A program made the position numbers and the translations under genes. Shown here one piece after another: positions 25,552 to 35,491 of a DNA stretch of 64,000 nucleotides; position 1 is the stretch's first letter; each line of letters starts with the position of its first letter. The notes below the pieces were generated by a model. The model worked only from the letters and a program-made list of their open reading frames with translations, did not search any database and was not told the origin of the DNA. This DNA comes from an uncultured Blautia sp. (GTDB lineage: Bacteria > Bacillota > Clostridia > Lachnospirales > Lachnospiraceae): positions 6,615 through 70,614 of the forward strand of contig NZ_CAKRXI010000013.1 of NCBI RefSeq assembly GCF_934424005.1, in the 5' to 3' direction.

Positions 25552-27717
25552 ATGAGTATAGTGGGAGAACAATCGATAATGGCAAAAGTATCAGTAATCA
25601 TACCCGTATATAATGTCGAACCATATCTGAAACAGTGTATGGACAGTGTGGTTGGACAGACATTGAAGGATATTGAGATCATCTGTGTGGACGATGGTTC
25701 AACAGATGGTTCACTTGATATATTGAGAGAGTATGAAGCAGAAGACAATCGTATCCAGATCATAGAGCAGAAGAATGCCGGAGCCGGGGCAGCCCGAAAT
25801 AATGGTATGCGTCATGCGACAGGCAAGTATCTGTCCTTCTTGGATTCGGATGATTTTTTTGAGCCGAGAATGCTGGAAAAGGCATATGATCTGGCAGAAA
25901 AAGATCAGGCAGATTTTGTAGCATACAAATCAGACCAGTATCATACAGAGAAGAAACAGTTTGTTTCAGTAGACTGGGTGATCCATGAGAATGAGATTCC
26001 ACCGTATCATCCGTTTAATCACAGACAGATGACGGGAAATGTGTTCAAAGTGTTTGTCGGATGGGCATGGGACAAACTCTTCCTCAAAGAATTTGTGGAT
26101 AAACACCATCTGACATTTCAGGAGCAGCGGACAAGCAATGATTTGCTTTTTGTGTTCAGTGCAGTAGTTCTGGCAAAAAAAATATCCGTTGTACCGATGG
26201 TTCTTGCTCATCAGCGCCGTGATGCCAAGGATTCTCTGTCAAAAACAAGAGAGTATTCCTGGGATTGTTTCTATCGTGCTCTGATGGCACTTCGGGACAG
26301 ACTCAGAGAGGAGGGCCTGTACGAAGAACTGGAAAGAGACTATATTAATTATGCACTGCATTTTTCACTGTGGAATTATAACACCCTGTCAGAACCGACA
26401 AAAACAAAACTGAAAGACAAGCTGAGAGGAGAATGGTTCAGAGAACTTGGTGTAGAAGGAAAGAGTAAAGATTATTTTTATAACAGACAGGAATTTGAAC
26501 AGTACCAAAAGATTATGGGAAATATGAAAAAGGAAAATGAAACGATGGGATTCAAACAGAAATTAAAAAGATTTTTACGTAAAATTGTTCCGGCTGGACG
26601 CACATATATAGATAAAAAATTTAAAGATCAGGAAAAATATATCAAAAAACAACTGAAAGAGCAGGAGAAGCTCATCAAACTTCAACAGAAAAATATGCAG
26701 GAGATGCAGAAAAATCTGAAAGAGTATATTGAGCAGGAATTTGTGCGGAGAGAAAACTGGGCAAAGATGCCAGCAGAGATAAAACGTGTAGCAGACGGTC
26801 GCAAGGTATGGGTGATCAAGTGTCCTGCTACGGAAGGCGAGGCAAAATTTTTCTGGGGCGACTACTATTATGCAGTTGCATTGCAGAAATATCTGGAACG
26901 TCAGAATATCTATGCAATTATCGATAATCGTCAGGACTGGGGCTGCGATGAAGATGCGGATGTAGTTCTTGTTCTGAGAGGAAAATATTTCTATCACCCA
27001 GATAGAAGAAATAAGAAATGTCTCTATATCATGTGGAATATCAGTCATCCGGATATGATCTCAAAAGCAGAATATGAATTATACGATGTTGTATGTGCTG
27101 CGTCCAGACATATGGCAGAAGAACTGAAAGATAAGATCAGTGTTCCGGTCGTGCCGCTCCTGCAGTGTACCGATACAGAAATATTCTGTCCGGAAGGTGA
27201 AACTAAGAAGCAATACAATGGACAGTATATTTTTATCGGCAGTACGAGAGGGGTTATGAGAGACTGTGTTTACTGGGCCGCTGAGGCCGGCGTGCCACTT
27301 CATGTATGGGGAAGCGGCTGGTATGAGATGATGCCGGAGCGCAAAGATGTGGTAGATGGTACATTTATGCCGAATGAAAAACTTCCAGCACTGTATCGTT
27401 CGGCAAAAGTCACCCTCAATGATCACTGGAAAGATATGCTGGATAATCAGATCATCAATAACCGTATTTTTGATGCGCTTGCGTGTGGCTTACCGGTCAT
27501 TTCCGATGGTTGTGAGGAAATGAAAGAGATTTTCCCGGATGCGGTGCTCTATTATGATACAAAAGAAGAATTCGATGCCTGCATCGAAAAAGTAGAAAAC
27601 GATTATGAGACTGTAAAAGCCAAAGCCCTGGAGCAGTATGATATGATCAAAAAAGAATACTCCTTCGAGAGAAGAGTAGAAGAACTGCTGGAGATTGCGG
27701 AGAAATATAAAAAGTAA
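25552..27717 (+). CDS. Two-domain glycosyltransferase (GT2 + CgeB-like) with coiled-coil linker
   Basis: A 721-residue cytosolic protein. Residues about 10-330 are a GT2 transferase: VSVIIPVYNVEPYLKQCMDSV, VDDGSTDGS, SFLDSDDFFEP (DxD metal site). A Lys/Glu/Gln-rich helical linker (about 345-405) looks like a coiled coil. Residues about 415-720 resemble a GT-B transferase of the Glyco_trans_1_2/CgeB type (WNISHPDMIS, NRIFDALACGLPVISD). It may add two sugars in turn. ATG at 25552 has AGGAAAG 7 nt upstream; ATG at 25579 (MAKVSVIIP) is an alternative that fits its paralogue at 45.9 kb. TATAAT at 25524 is a weak candidate promoter. Confidence 0.85.
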   Translation: MSIVGEQSIMAKVSVIIPVYNVEPYLKQCMDSVVGQTLKDIEIICVDDGSTDGSLDILREYEAEDNRIQIIEQKNAGAGAARNNGMRHATGKYLSFLDSDDFFEPRMLEKAYDLAEKDQADFVAYKSDQYHTEKKQFVSVDWVIHENEIPPYHPFNHRQMTGNVFKVFVGWAWDKLFLKEFVDKHHLTFQEQRTSNDLLFVFSAVVLAKKISVVPMVLAHQRRDAKDSLSKTREYSWDCFYRALMALRDRLREEGLYEELERDYINYALHFSLWNYNTLSEPTKTKLKDKLRGEWFRELGVEGKSKDYFYNRQEFEQYQKIMGNMKKENETMGFKQKLKRFLRKIVPAGRTYIDKKFKDQEKYIKKQLKEQEKLIKLQQKNMQEMQKNLKEYIEQEFVRRENWAKMPAEIKRVADGRKVWVIKCPATEGEAKFFWGDYYYAVALQKYLERQNIYAIIDNRQDWGCDEDADVVLVLRGKYFYHPDRRNKKCLYIMWNISHPDMISKAEYELYDVVCAASRHMAEELKDKISVPVVPLLQCTDTEIFCPEGETKKQYNGQYIFIGSTRGVMRDCVYWAAEAGVPLHVWGSGWYEMMPERKDVVDGTFMPNEKLPALYRSAKVTLNDHWKDMLDNQIINNRIFDALACGLPVISDGCEEMKEIFPDAVLYYDTKEEFDACIEKVENDYETVKAKALEQYDMIKKEYSFERRVEELLEIAEKYKK

Positions 27718-27731
27718 ATAGGAAAGAGTAT

Positions 27732-27790
27732 AAAAATCCCCCTCACCGAATCAACATATATAAATTGCTGCTGTGGTGAAGGGGACTTTT
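27732..27790. terminator. Bidirectional terminator
   Basis: AAATCCCCCTCACC pairs, with one mismatch, with GGTGAAGGGGACTTTTTT. It lies between convergent genes; the plus strand ends in a T-run and the minus strand in ATTTTTA. Confidence 0.85.
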
Positions 27791-29128
27791 TTATTTATTG
27801 ATTGTTACGGAAGTAGTAGTTATTCGTGGATATAAGATGACATAAGAAATATCATCGTAGTCTTCATATTCATCTGCTACATCCTCATCAATGAATTCGT
27901 CAATTGGTTCAGTATTACTGTCAATGGAAGTTGAATCATTTTCGCTAGAATCTTTACTATTATCTGCAGGAGCAGTAGTAATAAGTTCTGCATTTTCTGA
28001 CGGGATTATTTTTTTGTAGTTTCCATTGAGCAAACCATCTACAGTAACGTTATCGCCTGTGGCAGGAAGTGAAGAACCATCAGAATAACGATATTTTACA
28101 TAAAATAAATTAGCCGTATCCTCTTCAGATATGAGCATTTGCACATAACACTTGGCATAGTTGGCAATTGCTTTTTGAACGGTTCCAGTCAATGTATAAG
28201 ATAAATTACTATATAAATACGGATTATTTGCAATATCTGAATAATCCATACTTGGATTCTGGATATTGAAGGATGCATTATCGACATCAGCTGCAAACAC
28301 AAGAATAAAAGGTAATGTGTTTGTTGAAAACTCATTATAAACAATTTCTGAATTATCAGTGAGGGAATCTAATTCATCTGCCAGTTCGGAAGCTGATAAA
28401 ATATTCAAATCAGAAGTAACATCTGAAATCAATACAGATCGTCCTAAACTATTATCCAGAGAATCTAAAGTGCTTTGTTTTTGCAAATAACCATAAGCAG
28501 TGATATGTTCACCAATTTTTAAATTAGGGATAATTCCCTGATTGAATTTATTGGTTGAATTATTAACATAAGTTAGAGCGTATGGATGATTCTGGTCATC
28601 TATTAAAATAACGAAAGCGTTACTTGCAGTTGAAAATACAGCAGATACAGTACCTGTTATTTTTTGTGGAGCATCCGGAAAAGTTGTACCGAGCAATAGA
28701 TTATAGTCGGCGTCAACACTTTTTTCTTTTAAAGAGCTTACTGTACGCATTTGATAATAAAAATCGTAACCGGTCAATTTGTCATTGGTATTGTATTTAA
28801 GAATACGGCCATATGGTTTGCCTTCAGAATAATGACAGGTTGTATAAGAACCATCAGAGTTTGTTACCTGAACAGAACCATTTAATTTGCCTTTTTTCCA
28901 TGTGCCGGATATTGTGAATTCATTTTCAGCATTAGAAACAGAAAAAGTGCCATCTCCGGAAGGCAGAGCATTGTCTAAATCACCATTATATGTGCCAGAG
29001 TAAGATTGGCCATCAATACTGAGCGAAAGATCAGCGTTGGCGGCTGTAACTGAAATGGTGGAAGCTGAAAGAAGAGCAGAACAAACAACCAATCCAGAGC
29101 AAAGTAGATTTATTTTTTTTGATAACAT
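27791..29128 (-). CDS. Secreted protein of unknown function with MORN-like repeats and OB-like segments
   Basis: A 445-residue exported protein with a signal peptide (about 1-30, ISVTAANA). Residues about 38-115 resemble MORN repeats (GTYNGDLDNALPSGDGTF, GTWKKGKLNGSVQV, YSEGKPYGRILKY). Two later stretches (about 155-215 and 310-380) start ITGTVSAVF and LTGTVQKAI and look like OB-fold beta modules. The tail from about 385 is Ser/Asp/Glu-rich. No catalytic motif is recognised. It stands alone on the minus strand between glycosyltransferase genes, so a role at the envelope is plausible but unproved. Confidence 0.75.
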   Translation of the reverse strand: MLSKKINLLCSGLVVCSALLSASTISVTAANADLSLSIDGQSYSGTYNGDLDNALPSGDGTFSVSNAENEFTISGTWKKGKLNGSVQVTNSDGSYTTCHYSEGKPYGRILKYNTNDKLTGYDFYYQMRTVSSLKEKSVDADYNLLLGTTFPDAPQKITGTVSAVFSTASNAFVILIDDQNHPYALTYVNNSTNKFNQGIIPNLKIGEHITAYGYLQKQSTLDSLDNSLGRSVLISDVTSDLNILSASELADELDSLTDNSEIVYNEFSTNTLPFILVFAADVDNASFNIQNPSMDYSDIANNPYLYSNLSYTLTGTVQKAIANYAKCYVQMLISEEDTANLFYVKYRYSDGSSLPATGDNVTVDGLLNGNYKKIIPSENAELITTAPADNSKDSSENDSTSIDSNTEPIDEFIDEDVADEYEDYDDISYVILYPRITTTSVTINK

Positions 29129-29164
29129 GATTTACGACTCCTAATATACTTTATATATTGTTAT

Positions 29165-29194
29165 ATTTTACTATAGGTGCAGAATAAAAGTCAA
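29165..29194 (-). promoter_or_regulatory. Predicted promoter of the MORN-like secreted protein
   Basis: On the minus strand TTGACT (29189-29194), an 18-nt spacer and TAAAAT (29165-29170). Confidence 0.5.
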
Positions 29195-29258
29195 CTTGCC
29201 AATTTGACATAATTTTGATATACTTTCTGAGAATATAATAAGTTGGGAAGATATATAA

Positions 29259-31997
29259 ATGAGGAAGAAAATAAAGGAAAAATTTATTACTGAAAACAAA
29301 AACAGAATATCCACTGCATTTGCAGTATATTTTTTTGTCATCTTTGCTATTTTGGTCATGCAGCTTCTGACATGTGGAAGTCAGGAATTTGAATCATTTA
29401 TGTTTGGCAAACAGGCTGATTCCCAGTATGAGATTCTGGATGGTCATTTTATAGATACAGAGTTTGTTGTTAGTCAGAAAAATGCAAACAGTATTGTACT
29501 GAATGGATACTTGGATAATGATATAAAATTCAAAAATGAAAAACTGATTGTGGATTTCACTGATGCAGAGACAGGGGAAAGCATCCAGCATTCTGAATTA
29601 CTGTTCAAAGATCAAATTGATGAAAAAAATATCCTGATTCTTTTTGAGAATGAGATTAGTGAAGGCACACATGTAAAAATGAGAGTCCGTTCGTTGGGAT
29701 GTGAAGCGAAGGGACCATATATTGGCATATCGGAGACAAATGACAGTGCAGAATATTCCTGGGTTGATGGAGAACTCAGTGACAACTATCTCTGCGCATC
29801 TATATGCTATAAAGTAAAAATATATAATTGGCTGAAACCGTGCGTATATTTTCTGGTAGAGATTCTGGCAGGTGTATTTCTGCTGATTTTACACAAGAAG
29901 ACAGGCATGCCGTTATTTGCAGAGAAAACTTCAGGACAGAAAATGTCAACGGTGGCAGATTCAGTTCCATTAAAGAAAAAGATAAGCAGGATTGTTCTGA
30001 CACTTGTTATTGTATGGGGCATTATTTTTATTTTCTTTGATTATGTTTATATGAAAACAATGGAGGCAACTGTACGTGCGAAAGATCCGGAAGTGATCTG
30101 TGAAGAGACGGATGAAACAGCACAGAATATCTCATTGAAAGAAGGGGAAAGCGTATCACAGGTATTTACTGTATCTGGAAATCAGCTTTCTGCTGTGGCA
30201 GTATATATTCCGAATGTAGATGACGCGAATATAAGAATTAAATATGATCTGTATGATCAGCAGACTGGTGAAGTAGTACAGAGTAATAAAGTATCTACCA
30301 AGAAGATTGAAAAACTGTCACATCATCTGAATAAAGACCAGAGGGATAAAATTAAAGGTGCGCTTCAGGGATATTATGTACTTGAGTTTCCGAAGGCAAT
30401 TGAAAATTCAGCCGGGAAGCAGTACAAGATTGTAATAACAAATGAAAAAACAGCAGGTGCTAATCTGGAACTGGTTGGTGGAGAAGGTGAAGAATATCCA
30501 TATGAACTGAATTCACAGCCAATGGCAGGTAACCTTTGCATGATTGCTTTATACAGTAACCAGACATCATTGGGAACAATGTTTAAGTATATGGTAACAA
30601 TACTTACGATTCTGTTATCAGTTTTGATTATTTTATCAGAATTTGGAAACCTGTCGACAGGCAAGACTTTTGTTATTTCAGCACTGATGCTTGCGTTTAT
30701 ATACAGTTTCCTGATTCCACCATTCTGTGTGCCGGATGAGAGAGCTCATATTGATGCTGCTTATATAATTTCTAATGAAATATTAGGTATTAATGAAATT
30801 CCGGCACCGGGAAGAATATATAAACGGGCAGATGATATTGATTTAACAAAAGAAAATACGATGAATGTTACAACTGAGAGATATCGGGAAATTTCAGAAA
30901 ATATTTTTCAGAAATCTCAGAATGAAAACCTGGAAATTGCTTATGCGGATAACCCGGTATTAAATGTTACATTCCTGAACTACCTTCCTACAGCAGTTGG
31001 TTTTTCTGTTGCCCGGCTTATGCATTTTAATATGCTCACAATGATTATGTTTGGTCGTTGGGTAAATGCGTTGGTTGTAATAATAATGTTTGGAATTGGA
31101 ATAAAAAAAATACCTTTTGGGAAAGCAACGCTTGCAATATTAGGCTTTTTCCCTATTGTTTTACAGCAAATAGCTTCCTGTTCATATGATGGTATATTGA
31201 TGGGAACAATAGTAATCTATGTGTCATATGCATTTTTTATTATATATTCAGATAAATACAGTTTGTGTGATTTGGGGATTACATTTTTGTCTGGAGGTTT
31301 TGCTGCGGCAGTTTGTAAAGGTGGTGTGTATATTCCTTTATTGGGACTTTTCTTGTTGGTTTTTGTTAAAATTTTTAACTCTGTTAAGAAAGGAATTATT
31401 TACACGATAGGAGCGGCTATACCCTTGGGAGGCGTTTTTATTGCACAATTTTCGCAGAGGATTTTATCAATAGTAGCACCAGCATCAGGAAGTACTTACA
31501 GAGAGGGACAGATGGTTTATTCTATTACTGATTTCTTGGATTCACCAAATAAACTGGTAAGAGTGTATCAGAATACGTTTGTATTGCAGGGTGATACACA
31601 GTTGAAGCAGGCAATCGGTGGAGCATTGGGGCGACTGAATGTTTTTGTGCCATGGTATATAGTTATTGGGTTCATTGTTCTGGTATGTGTATGTGGACTG
31701 AAACAGTACAATGATACGATTAAAATAAAGAGAGTTCATAAATGCTATATAAGTCTGCTGGCACTTGCGAGTATAATATTGGTAATGGCTTCAATGTTAT
31801 TTGCGTGGACAGCAAATACTTCAAATTATATTGAAGGCATACAGGGTAGATATTTCTTTCCGTCAATTTTACTGATAGTGCTGCTGTTAAGAAATGAAAA
31901 AATAGTATTTCGAAATAAAAATGAAGGAAAACTGTTGATATATGGAATTTTTCTTAATGCTTTAACGATTGGCATGGTACTGATTTCCGCTTTATAG
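29259..31997 (+). CDS. DUF2142 domain membrane protein
   Basis: A 912-residue protein. A first helix (about 20-37) is followed by an outside beta-rich region (about 45-180), a second helix, a further outside domain (about 260-430), and a C-terminal block of about ten helices (about 440-910) of the DUF2142 family, marked by SFLIPPFCVPDERAHIDAAYI. DUF2142 proteins resemble GT-C transferases or polymerases and lie in capsule and teichoic acid clusters. Two jelly-roll-like outer domains ahead of it are notable. It begins the AT-rich core of the glycan locus and is followed 22 bp later by the flippase. Confidence 0.82.
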   Translation: MRKKIKEKFITENKNRISTAFAVYFFVIFAILVMQLLTCGSQEFESFMFGKQADSQYEILDGHFIDTEFVVSQKNANSIVLNGYLDNDIKFKNEKLIVDFTDAETGESIQHSELLFKDQIDEKNILILFENEISEGTHVKMRVRSLGCEAKGPYIGISETNDSAEYSWVDGELSDNYLCASICYKVKIYNWLKPCVYFLVEILAGVFLLILHKKTGMPLFAEKTSGQKMSTVADSVPLKKKISRIVLTLVIVWGIIFIFFDYVYMKTMEATVRAKDPEVICEETDETAQNISLKEGESVSQVFTVSGNQLSAVAVYIPNVDDANIRIKYDLYDQQTGEVVQSNKVSTKKIEKLSHHLNKDQRDKIKGALQGYYVLEFPKAIENSAGKQYKIVITNEKTAGANLELVGGEGEEYPYELNSQPMAGNLCMIALYSNQTSLGTMFKYMVTILTILLSVLIILSEFGNLSTGKTFVISALMLAFIYSFLIPPFCVPDERAHIDAAYIISNEILGINEIPAPGRIYKRADDIDLTKENTMNVTTERYREISENIFQKSQNENLEIAYADNPVLNVTFLNYLPTAVGFSVARLMHFNMLTMIMFGRWVNALVVIIMFGIGIKKIPFGKATLAILGFFPIVLQQIASCSYDGILMGTIVIYVSYAFFIIYSDKYSLCDLGITFLSGGFAAAVCKGGVYIPLLGLFLLVFVKIFNSVKKGIIYTIGAAIPLGGVFIAQFSQRILSIVAPASGSTYREGQMVYSITDFLDSPNKLVRVYQNTFVLQGDTQLKQAIGGALGRLNVFVPWYIVIGFIVLVCVCGLKQYNDTIKIKRVHKCYISLLALASIILVMASMLFAWTANTSNYIEGIQGRYFFPSILLIVLLLRNEKIVFRNKNEGKLLIYGIFLNALTIGMVLISAL

Positions 31998-32019
31998 TAG
32001 ATAAGGAGAGTTTGTAAGT

Positions 32020-33435
32020 TTGTTTGAAATAAGAAAAAATAAAGTAATTCAAAATTATTTATACAATTTATCATATCAAATTGTCATAACTGTATTGCCA
32101 ATTATTACAACTCCATATCTTACGCGTGTTCTGGGTGCGGATAATCTTGGTATAGCGAGATATGTAGAGTCTATTGCAACATTATTTACAATAATTGGGT
32201 TATTGGGAATGCTGTGGTATGCTGACAGGGCAATCGCATATAACAGACATAATAAACAAGAAATATCCAGATGTTTTTGGGAAATCTTTATTTTGCGGGT
32301 AGTGCTTTTGGTGGTGACATTAATCGTATATGCGGTATTTTTTAACGGAATTGAGTACCAAAAGTATTTTAAAATTTATGCGTTTTATATTGTCGGTACA
32401 TTTTTGGATGTGAGCTGGCTTTTTACCGGACTGGAAGATATGAAACCGGTTGTGTTTCGAAACTATATTGTTCGAATCATATTTACGATATTATTGTTTG
32501 TGTGTATACACAGTAAACAGGATTTGAATGCATATATTTGGATTATGAGTTTGATGACATTTGCCAGTGGAGTACTGATTTTGCCATGGATCAGAAATTA
32601 TGTTTCTTTGGTACCTTTAAAACAAATTCATTTTATGAGACATTTGTTACCGGCATTGGCACTTTTTTTGCCACAGGCAGCGAGTCAGTTATATGTACAG
32701 TGTGACAAAGTAATGATAAAGGCCATGCTTCCTAATGTGGCATATGTATCTTACTATACGGAAAATGAAAAAATTGCAAAATTGCCAATCATACTTGCAA
32801 CTGCGTTGTCTACAGTATTGATGCCAAGAATTGCGTATGAATTTTCAAAGGGAAAGAACAATGAGGTGAAAAGTTATATAGAAAAAGCATTGTTTTCTAC
32901 AATATTGGTTTTACTTCCATGTTGTACAGGGCTGATAGCTGTTGCCAGAAATTTTGTGCCATTTTTTCTTGGAAAGGAATTTGCTGATACGTACAGGATT
33001 TTGATGATACTATGTCCAGCTATGGTATTTATAGGAATTAGTAATGTAACAGGAATACAGTATTTGGTAGCTGTGAATAAAAATAGAGAATTAACAATTT
33101 CCTATGTTGTGGCTTTGATTGCAAATCTATGTATTAATTATATGTTGATACCTAGGTTCGGAGTTTATGGCGCTGCTGTTGGAACGTTGGTAGCAGAAGG
33201 CTTATCCATGTCTGTACAGTACTATTATATGCATAAATATATTGGGAAAACTTTGGATGTCATACTTGTTTTTAAACTTTTTATATTATCAGTTTTAATG
33301 GGTGGCATAGTTTATTGTATCAATTATTTGAACATGGGCTATCTGGCAACGATGTTTGTACAGGTTATAGTAGGCATTTTAATCTATGGTATAGGTGTTT
33401 GGGGAATGCTACGCCATAGAAGGAGGAGTGAATAG
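32020..33435 (+). CDS. Oligosaccharide flippase (Wzx/RfbX type)
   Basis: A 471-residue protein with 12-14 membrane helices of the MOP/polysaccharide-biosynthesis flippase family, which moves lipid-linked repeat units across the membrane. NYLYNLSYQIVITVLPIITTPYLTRVLG is divided here as NYLYNLSYQIV and TPYLTRVLGADNLGI, the typical N-terminus, and PQAASQLYVQCDKVMI is a later family mark. The start is TTG, with AGGAG 11 nt upstream; no nearer start exists. The next gene's GTG overlaps its stop by one base. The most direct evidence that the locus makes a flippase-exported glycan. Confidence 0.9.
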   Translation: MFEIRKNKVIQNYLYNLSYQIVITVLPIITTPYLTRVLGADNLGIARYVESIATLFTIIGLLGMLWYADRAIAYNRHNKQEISRCFWEIFILRVVLLVVTLIVYAVFFNGIEYQKYFKIYAFYIVGTFLDVSWLFTGLEDMKPVVFRNYIVRIIFTILLFVCIHSKQDLNAYIWIMSLMTFASGVLILPWIRNYVSLVPLKQIHFMRHLLPALALFLPQAASQLYVQCDKVMIKAMLPNVAYVSYYTENEKIAKLPIILATALSTVLMPRIAYEFSKGKNNEVKSYIEKALFSTILVLLPCCTGLIAVARNFVPFFLGKEFADTYRILMILCPAMVFIGISNVTGIQYLVAVNKNRELTISYVVALIANLCINYMLIPRFGVYGAAVGTLVAEGLSMSVQYYYMHKYIGKTLDVILVFKLFILSVLMGGIVYCINYLNMGYLATMFVQVIVGILIYGIGVWGMLRHRRRSE

Positions 33436-34445
33436 TGAATAAACATTATATTTCTGTTGCAATGTGCACATATAATGGGGAAAAATTTATAGAAGAACAA
33501 TTAAAAAGCATTTTGAATCAAAAAGTTCCAGTGAATGAGGTTGTTATTGGTGATGATGGATCGACAGACCGTACAGTTGAGATTGCAGAAAAAATATTGC
33601 ATGAATCAAAAGTGCAATATCAGATAATTTGTAATAAAAAAAATTTGGGATTTTGTAAAAACTTTGAAAATGCAATAGCACATACTAAGGGAGATATTAT
33701 TTTTCTGAGTGATCAAGATGATGTGTGGGCAGAAAACAAAACAGAGGTTATGATAAATGATTTTGACAGTAGTGCTGATGTACTATTAGTGTTTTCTAAC
33801 GCATACCTTGTTGATGCTAGCATGAATAAATTACCAGGAACAGTATGGGAAGCTGTATATTATAATAAGAAAAAATTTAATAGTTGGCTGGAACTGCTGT
33901 TAAGCGGAAATTATGTAACTGGTGCAGCTGCAGCTTTTAAGCGCGAATTATTTGAGAAGGCATACCCTTTTCCAAAAGCTTCATATCATGATGAATGGTT
34001 AGCTCTTTATGCTTCGCTATATGGAAAGATAATAGATGAACCAGAAAAACTGCTATTTTACAGACAACATGGAAATAATCAATTGGGTGCTACTGTAAAA
34101 GTTACATTAAAAGATAAGATTGAATACAAAAAAATGATTTTGCAAAATCTTTTAGACACTCAATATACAGATCACATAAGAAGGTATTCTTTAGTGAAGG
34201 ACATGTATGAAAATGAAAAGAACAAAGTGAATAAAGAAGCAATGAATAAAGTTAAAAAATGTATGGAAGCTAACAGAGAATTCTGTACGATTGCAGATCG
34301 AAATAAGATTAAAACAATTTTTCACTTATGTATATGCGCATTGAAGGGAAAATATAGGAAGTATACTAAAAAACCAGTAGGATGCTTTGGAGGAGATATT
34401 ATATATTGTTTATTTAAAAGGAGTAGTGTAGAAACAGAAAAATGA
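33435..34445 (+). CDS. GT2 family glycosyltransferase
   Basis: A 336-residue cytosolic sugar transferase. VAMCTYNGEKFIEEQLKSIL, GDDGSTDRT and FLSDQDDVWAENK (DxDD nucleotide-sugar/metal site) define a GT2 domain close to rhamnosyltransferase-like enzymes. The C-terminal about 100 residues are Lys-rich and helical. GTG start with GGAGGAG upstream, overlapping the flippase stop by one base; its own stop overlaps the next ATG by four (ATGA). Donor and acceptor are unknown. Noticeably AT-rich codons. Confidence 0.87.
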   Translation: MNKHYISVAMCTYNGEKFIEEQLKSILNQKVPVNEVVIGDDGSTDRTVEIAEKILHESKVQYQIICNKKNLGFCKNFENAIAHTKGDIIFLSDQDDVWAENKTEVMINDFDSSADVLLVFSNAYLVDASMNKLPGTVWEAVYYNKKKFNSWLELLLSGNYVTGAAAAFKRELFEKAYPFPKASYHDEWLALYASLYGKIIDEPEKLLFYRQHGNNQLGATVKVTLKDKIEYKKMILQNLLDTQYTDHIRRYSLVKDMYENEKNKVNKEAMNKVKKCMEANREFCTIADRNKIKTIFHLCICALKGKYRKYTKKPVGCFGGDIIYCLFKRSSVETEK

Positions 34446-35476
34446 ATAAAATAGATGTGAGCATTGTGGTGCCCTTATATAATAAAGAAAATGAAATCAG
34501 AAGATGCTTAAACAGTTTGATAGAACAGTCTGTCAGTAATATTGAAATTATTGTAGTGGATGATGGTTCAAAAGACGGAAGTGCTGATGTTGTAAGAGAG
34601 TATACAGACAATGATCCAAGAGTACATCTGATTGTTCAGAAAAATCAGGGACCAGGGGCAGCACGAAATACGGGAGTTAAAGCAAGTAAAGGAAAATATA
34701 TAGGTTTTGTTGATTGTGATGATTTTGTAGATAAAAATATGTACAAGCATATGATGAATGCTTTAGAAGAAACGGGTGCGGAAATAGCTGTTTGTCAGGA
34801 AAAAAATTTGTATAATCAAAACGGAACTTACCAGATGATTAATGAAACAAAATTTCTGTTTGATAGAATAAAAAAAGTAGAGAGTTCAGAGGTACTGAAT
34901 TGGCTTCTGAATTATAGATTTTTGTCATTGAACAGTGCATGTTTTAAATTGATTAGAAGAGAACTTTTTTTTGAAAATGATATATGGTTTCCAGAAGAGA
35001 GATTTGTAGAAGATATTGTGTTGAGTGCAGCGGTATTGAGTGTGGCAAATAATGTTGCAGTTGTTCCTGAGAGTCTGTATATGTATGTTCATGAAATGGG
35101 AACGAGATCAACAAGCTTTTCAATAAAAAAAGCATATGATATACTGCAGAACATGAAAGATATAAGTAGCTATGTAAAAAAATATAAACCATTATTGCAA
35201 TTAGATAATTTTGTGTTGGGAATGTGCTTTTCATCAATGAGACAGTTTTACGGTGCAATTTGGGAAAATAAAATAGACGATTGCCAAAATGATAAGAAAC
35301 AATTGATTTCAGAATGGAAAAAAATGAAAAAAGGAATAAGTCCTTCTTTAAAAAATGTTGATATGCCGGTTTTTCATAAGATTAAAATAATAATATCATG
35401 GCTGAATATGGAAAAAATTGCGTGCAGAGTGCTTGGACTTATGACACATATTCCTTTTTTTAAATATATGTCATAA
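34442..35476 (+). CDS. GT2 family glycosyltransferase
   Basis: A 344-residue GT2 transferase: DVSIVVPLYNKENEIRRCLNSL, VVDDGSKDGSAD, GPGAARNTGVKASKGKYIGFVDCDDFV (DxD). It overlaps the preceding gene by four bases, so translation is probably coupled. Similar to polymer-extending capsule transferases (CpsI/EpsJ-like). The C-terminal half is helical, without recognised motifs. Sugar specificity cannot be read from sequence. Confidence 0.87.
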   Translation: MNKIDVSIVVPLYNKENEIRRCLNSLIEQSVSNIEIIVVDDGSKDGSADVVREYTDNDPRVHLIVQKNQGPGAARNTGVKASKGKYIGFVDCDDFVDKNMYKHMMNALEETGAEIAVCQEKNLYNQNGTYQMINETKFLFDRIKKVESSEVLNWLLNYRFLSLNSACFKLIRRELFFENDIWFPEERFVEDIVLSAAVLSVANNVAVVPESLYMYVHEMGTRSTSFSIKKAYDILQNMKDISSYVKKYKPLLQLDNFVLGMCFSSMRQFYGAIWENKIDDCQNDKKQLISEWKKMKKGISPSLKNVDMPVFHKIKIIISWLNMEKIACRVLGLMTHIPFFKYMS

Positions 35477-35491
35477 AATGAGGAAAATGAA

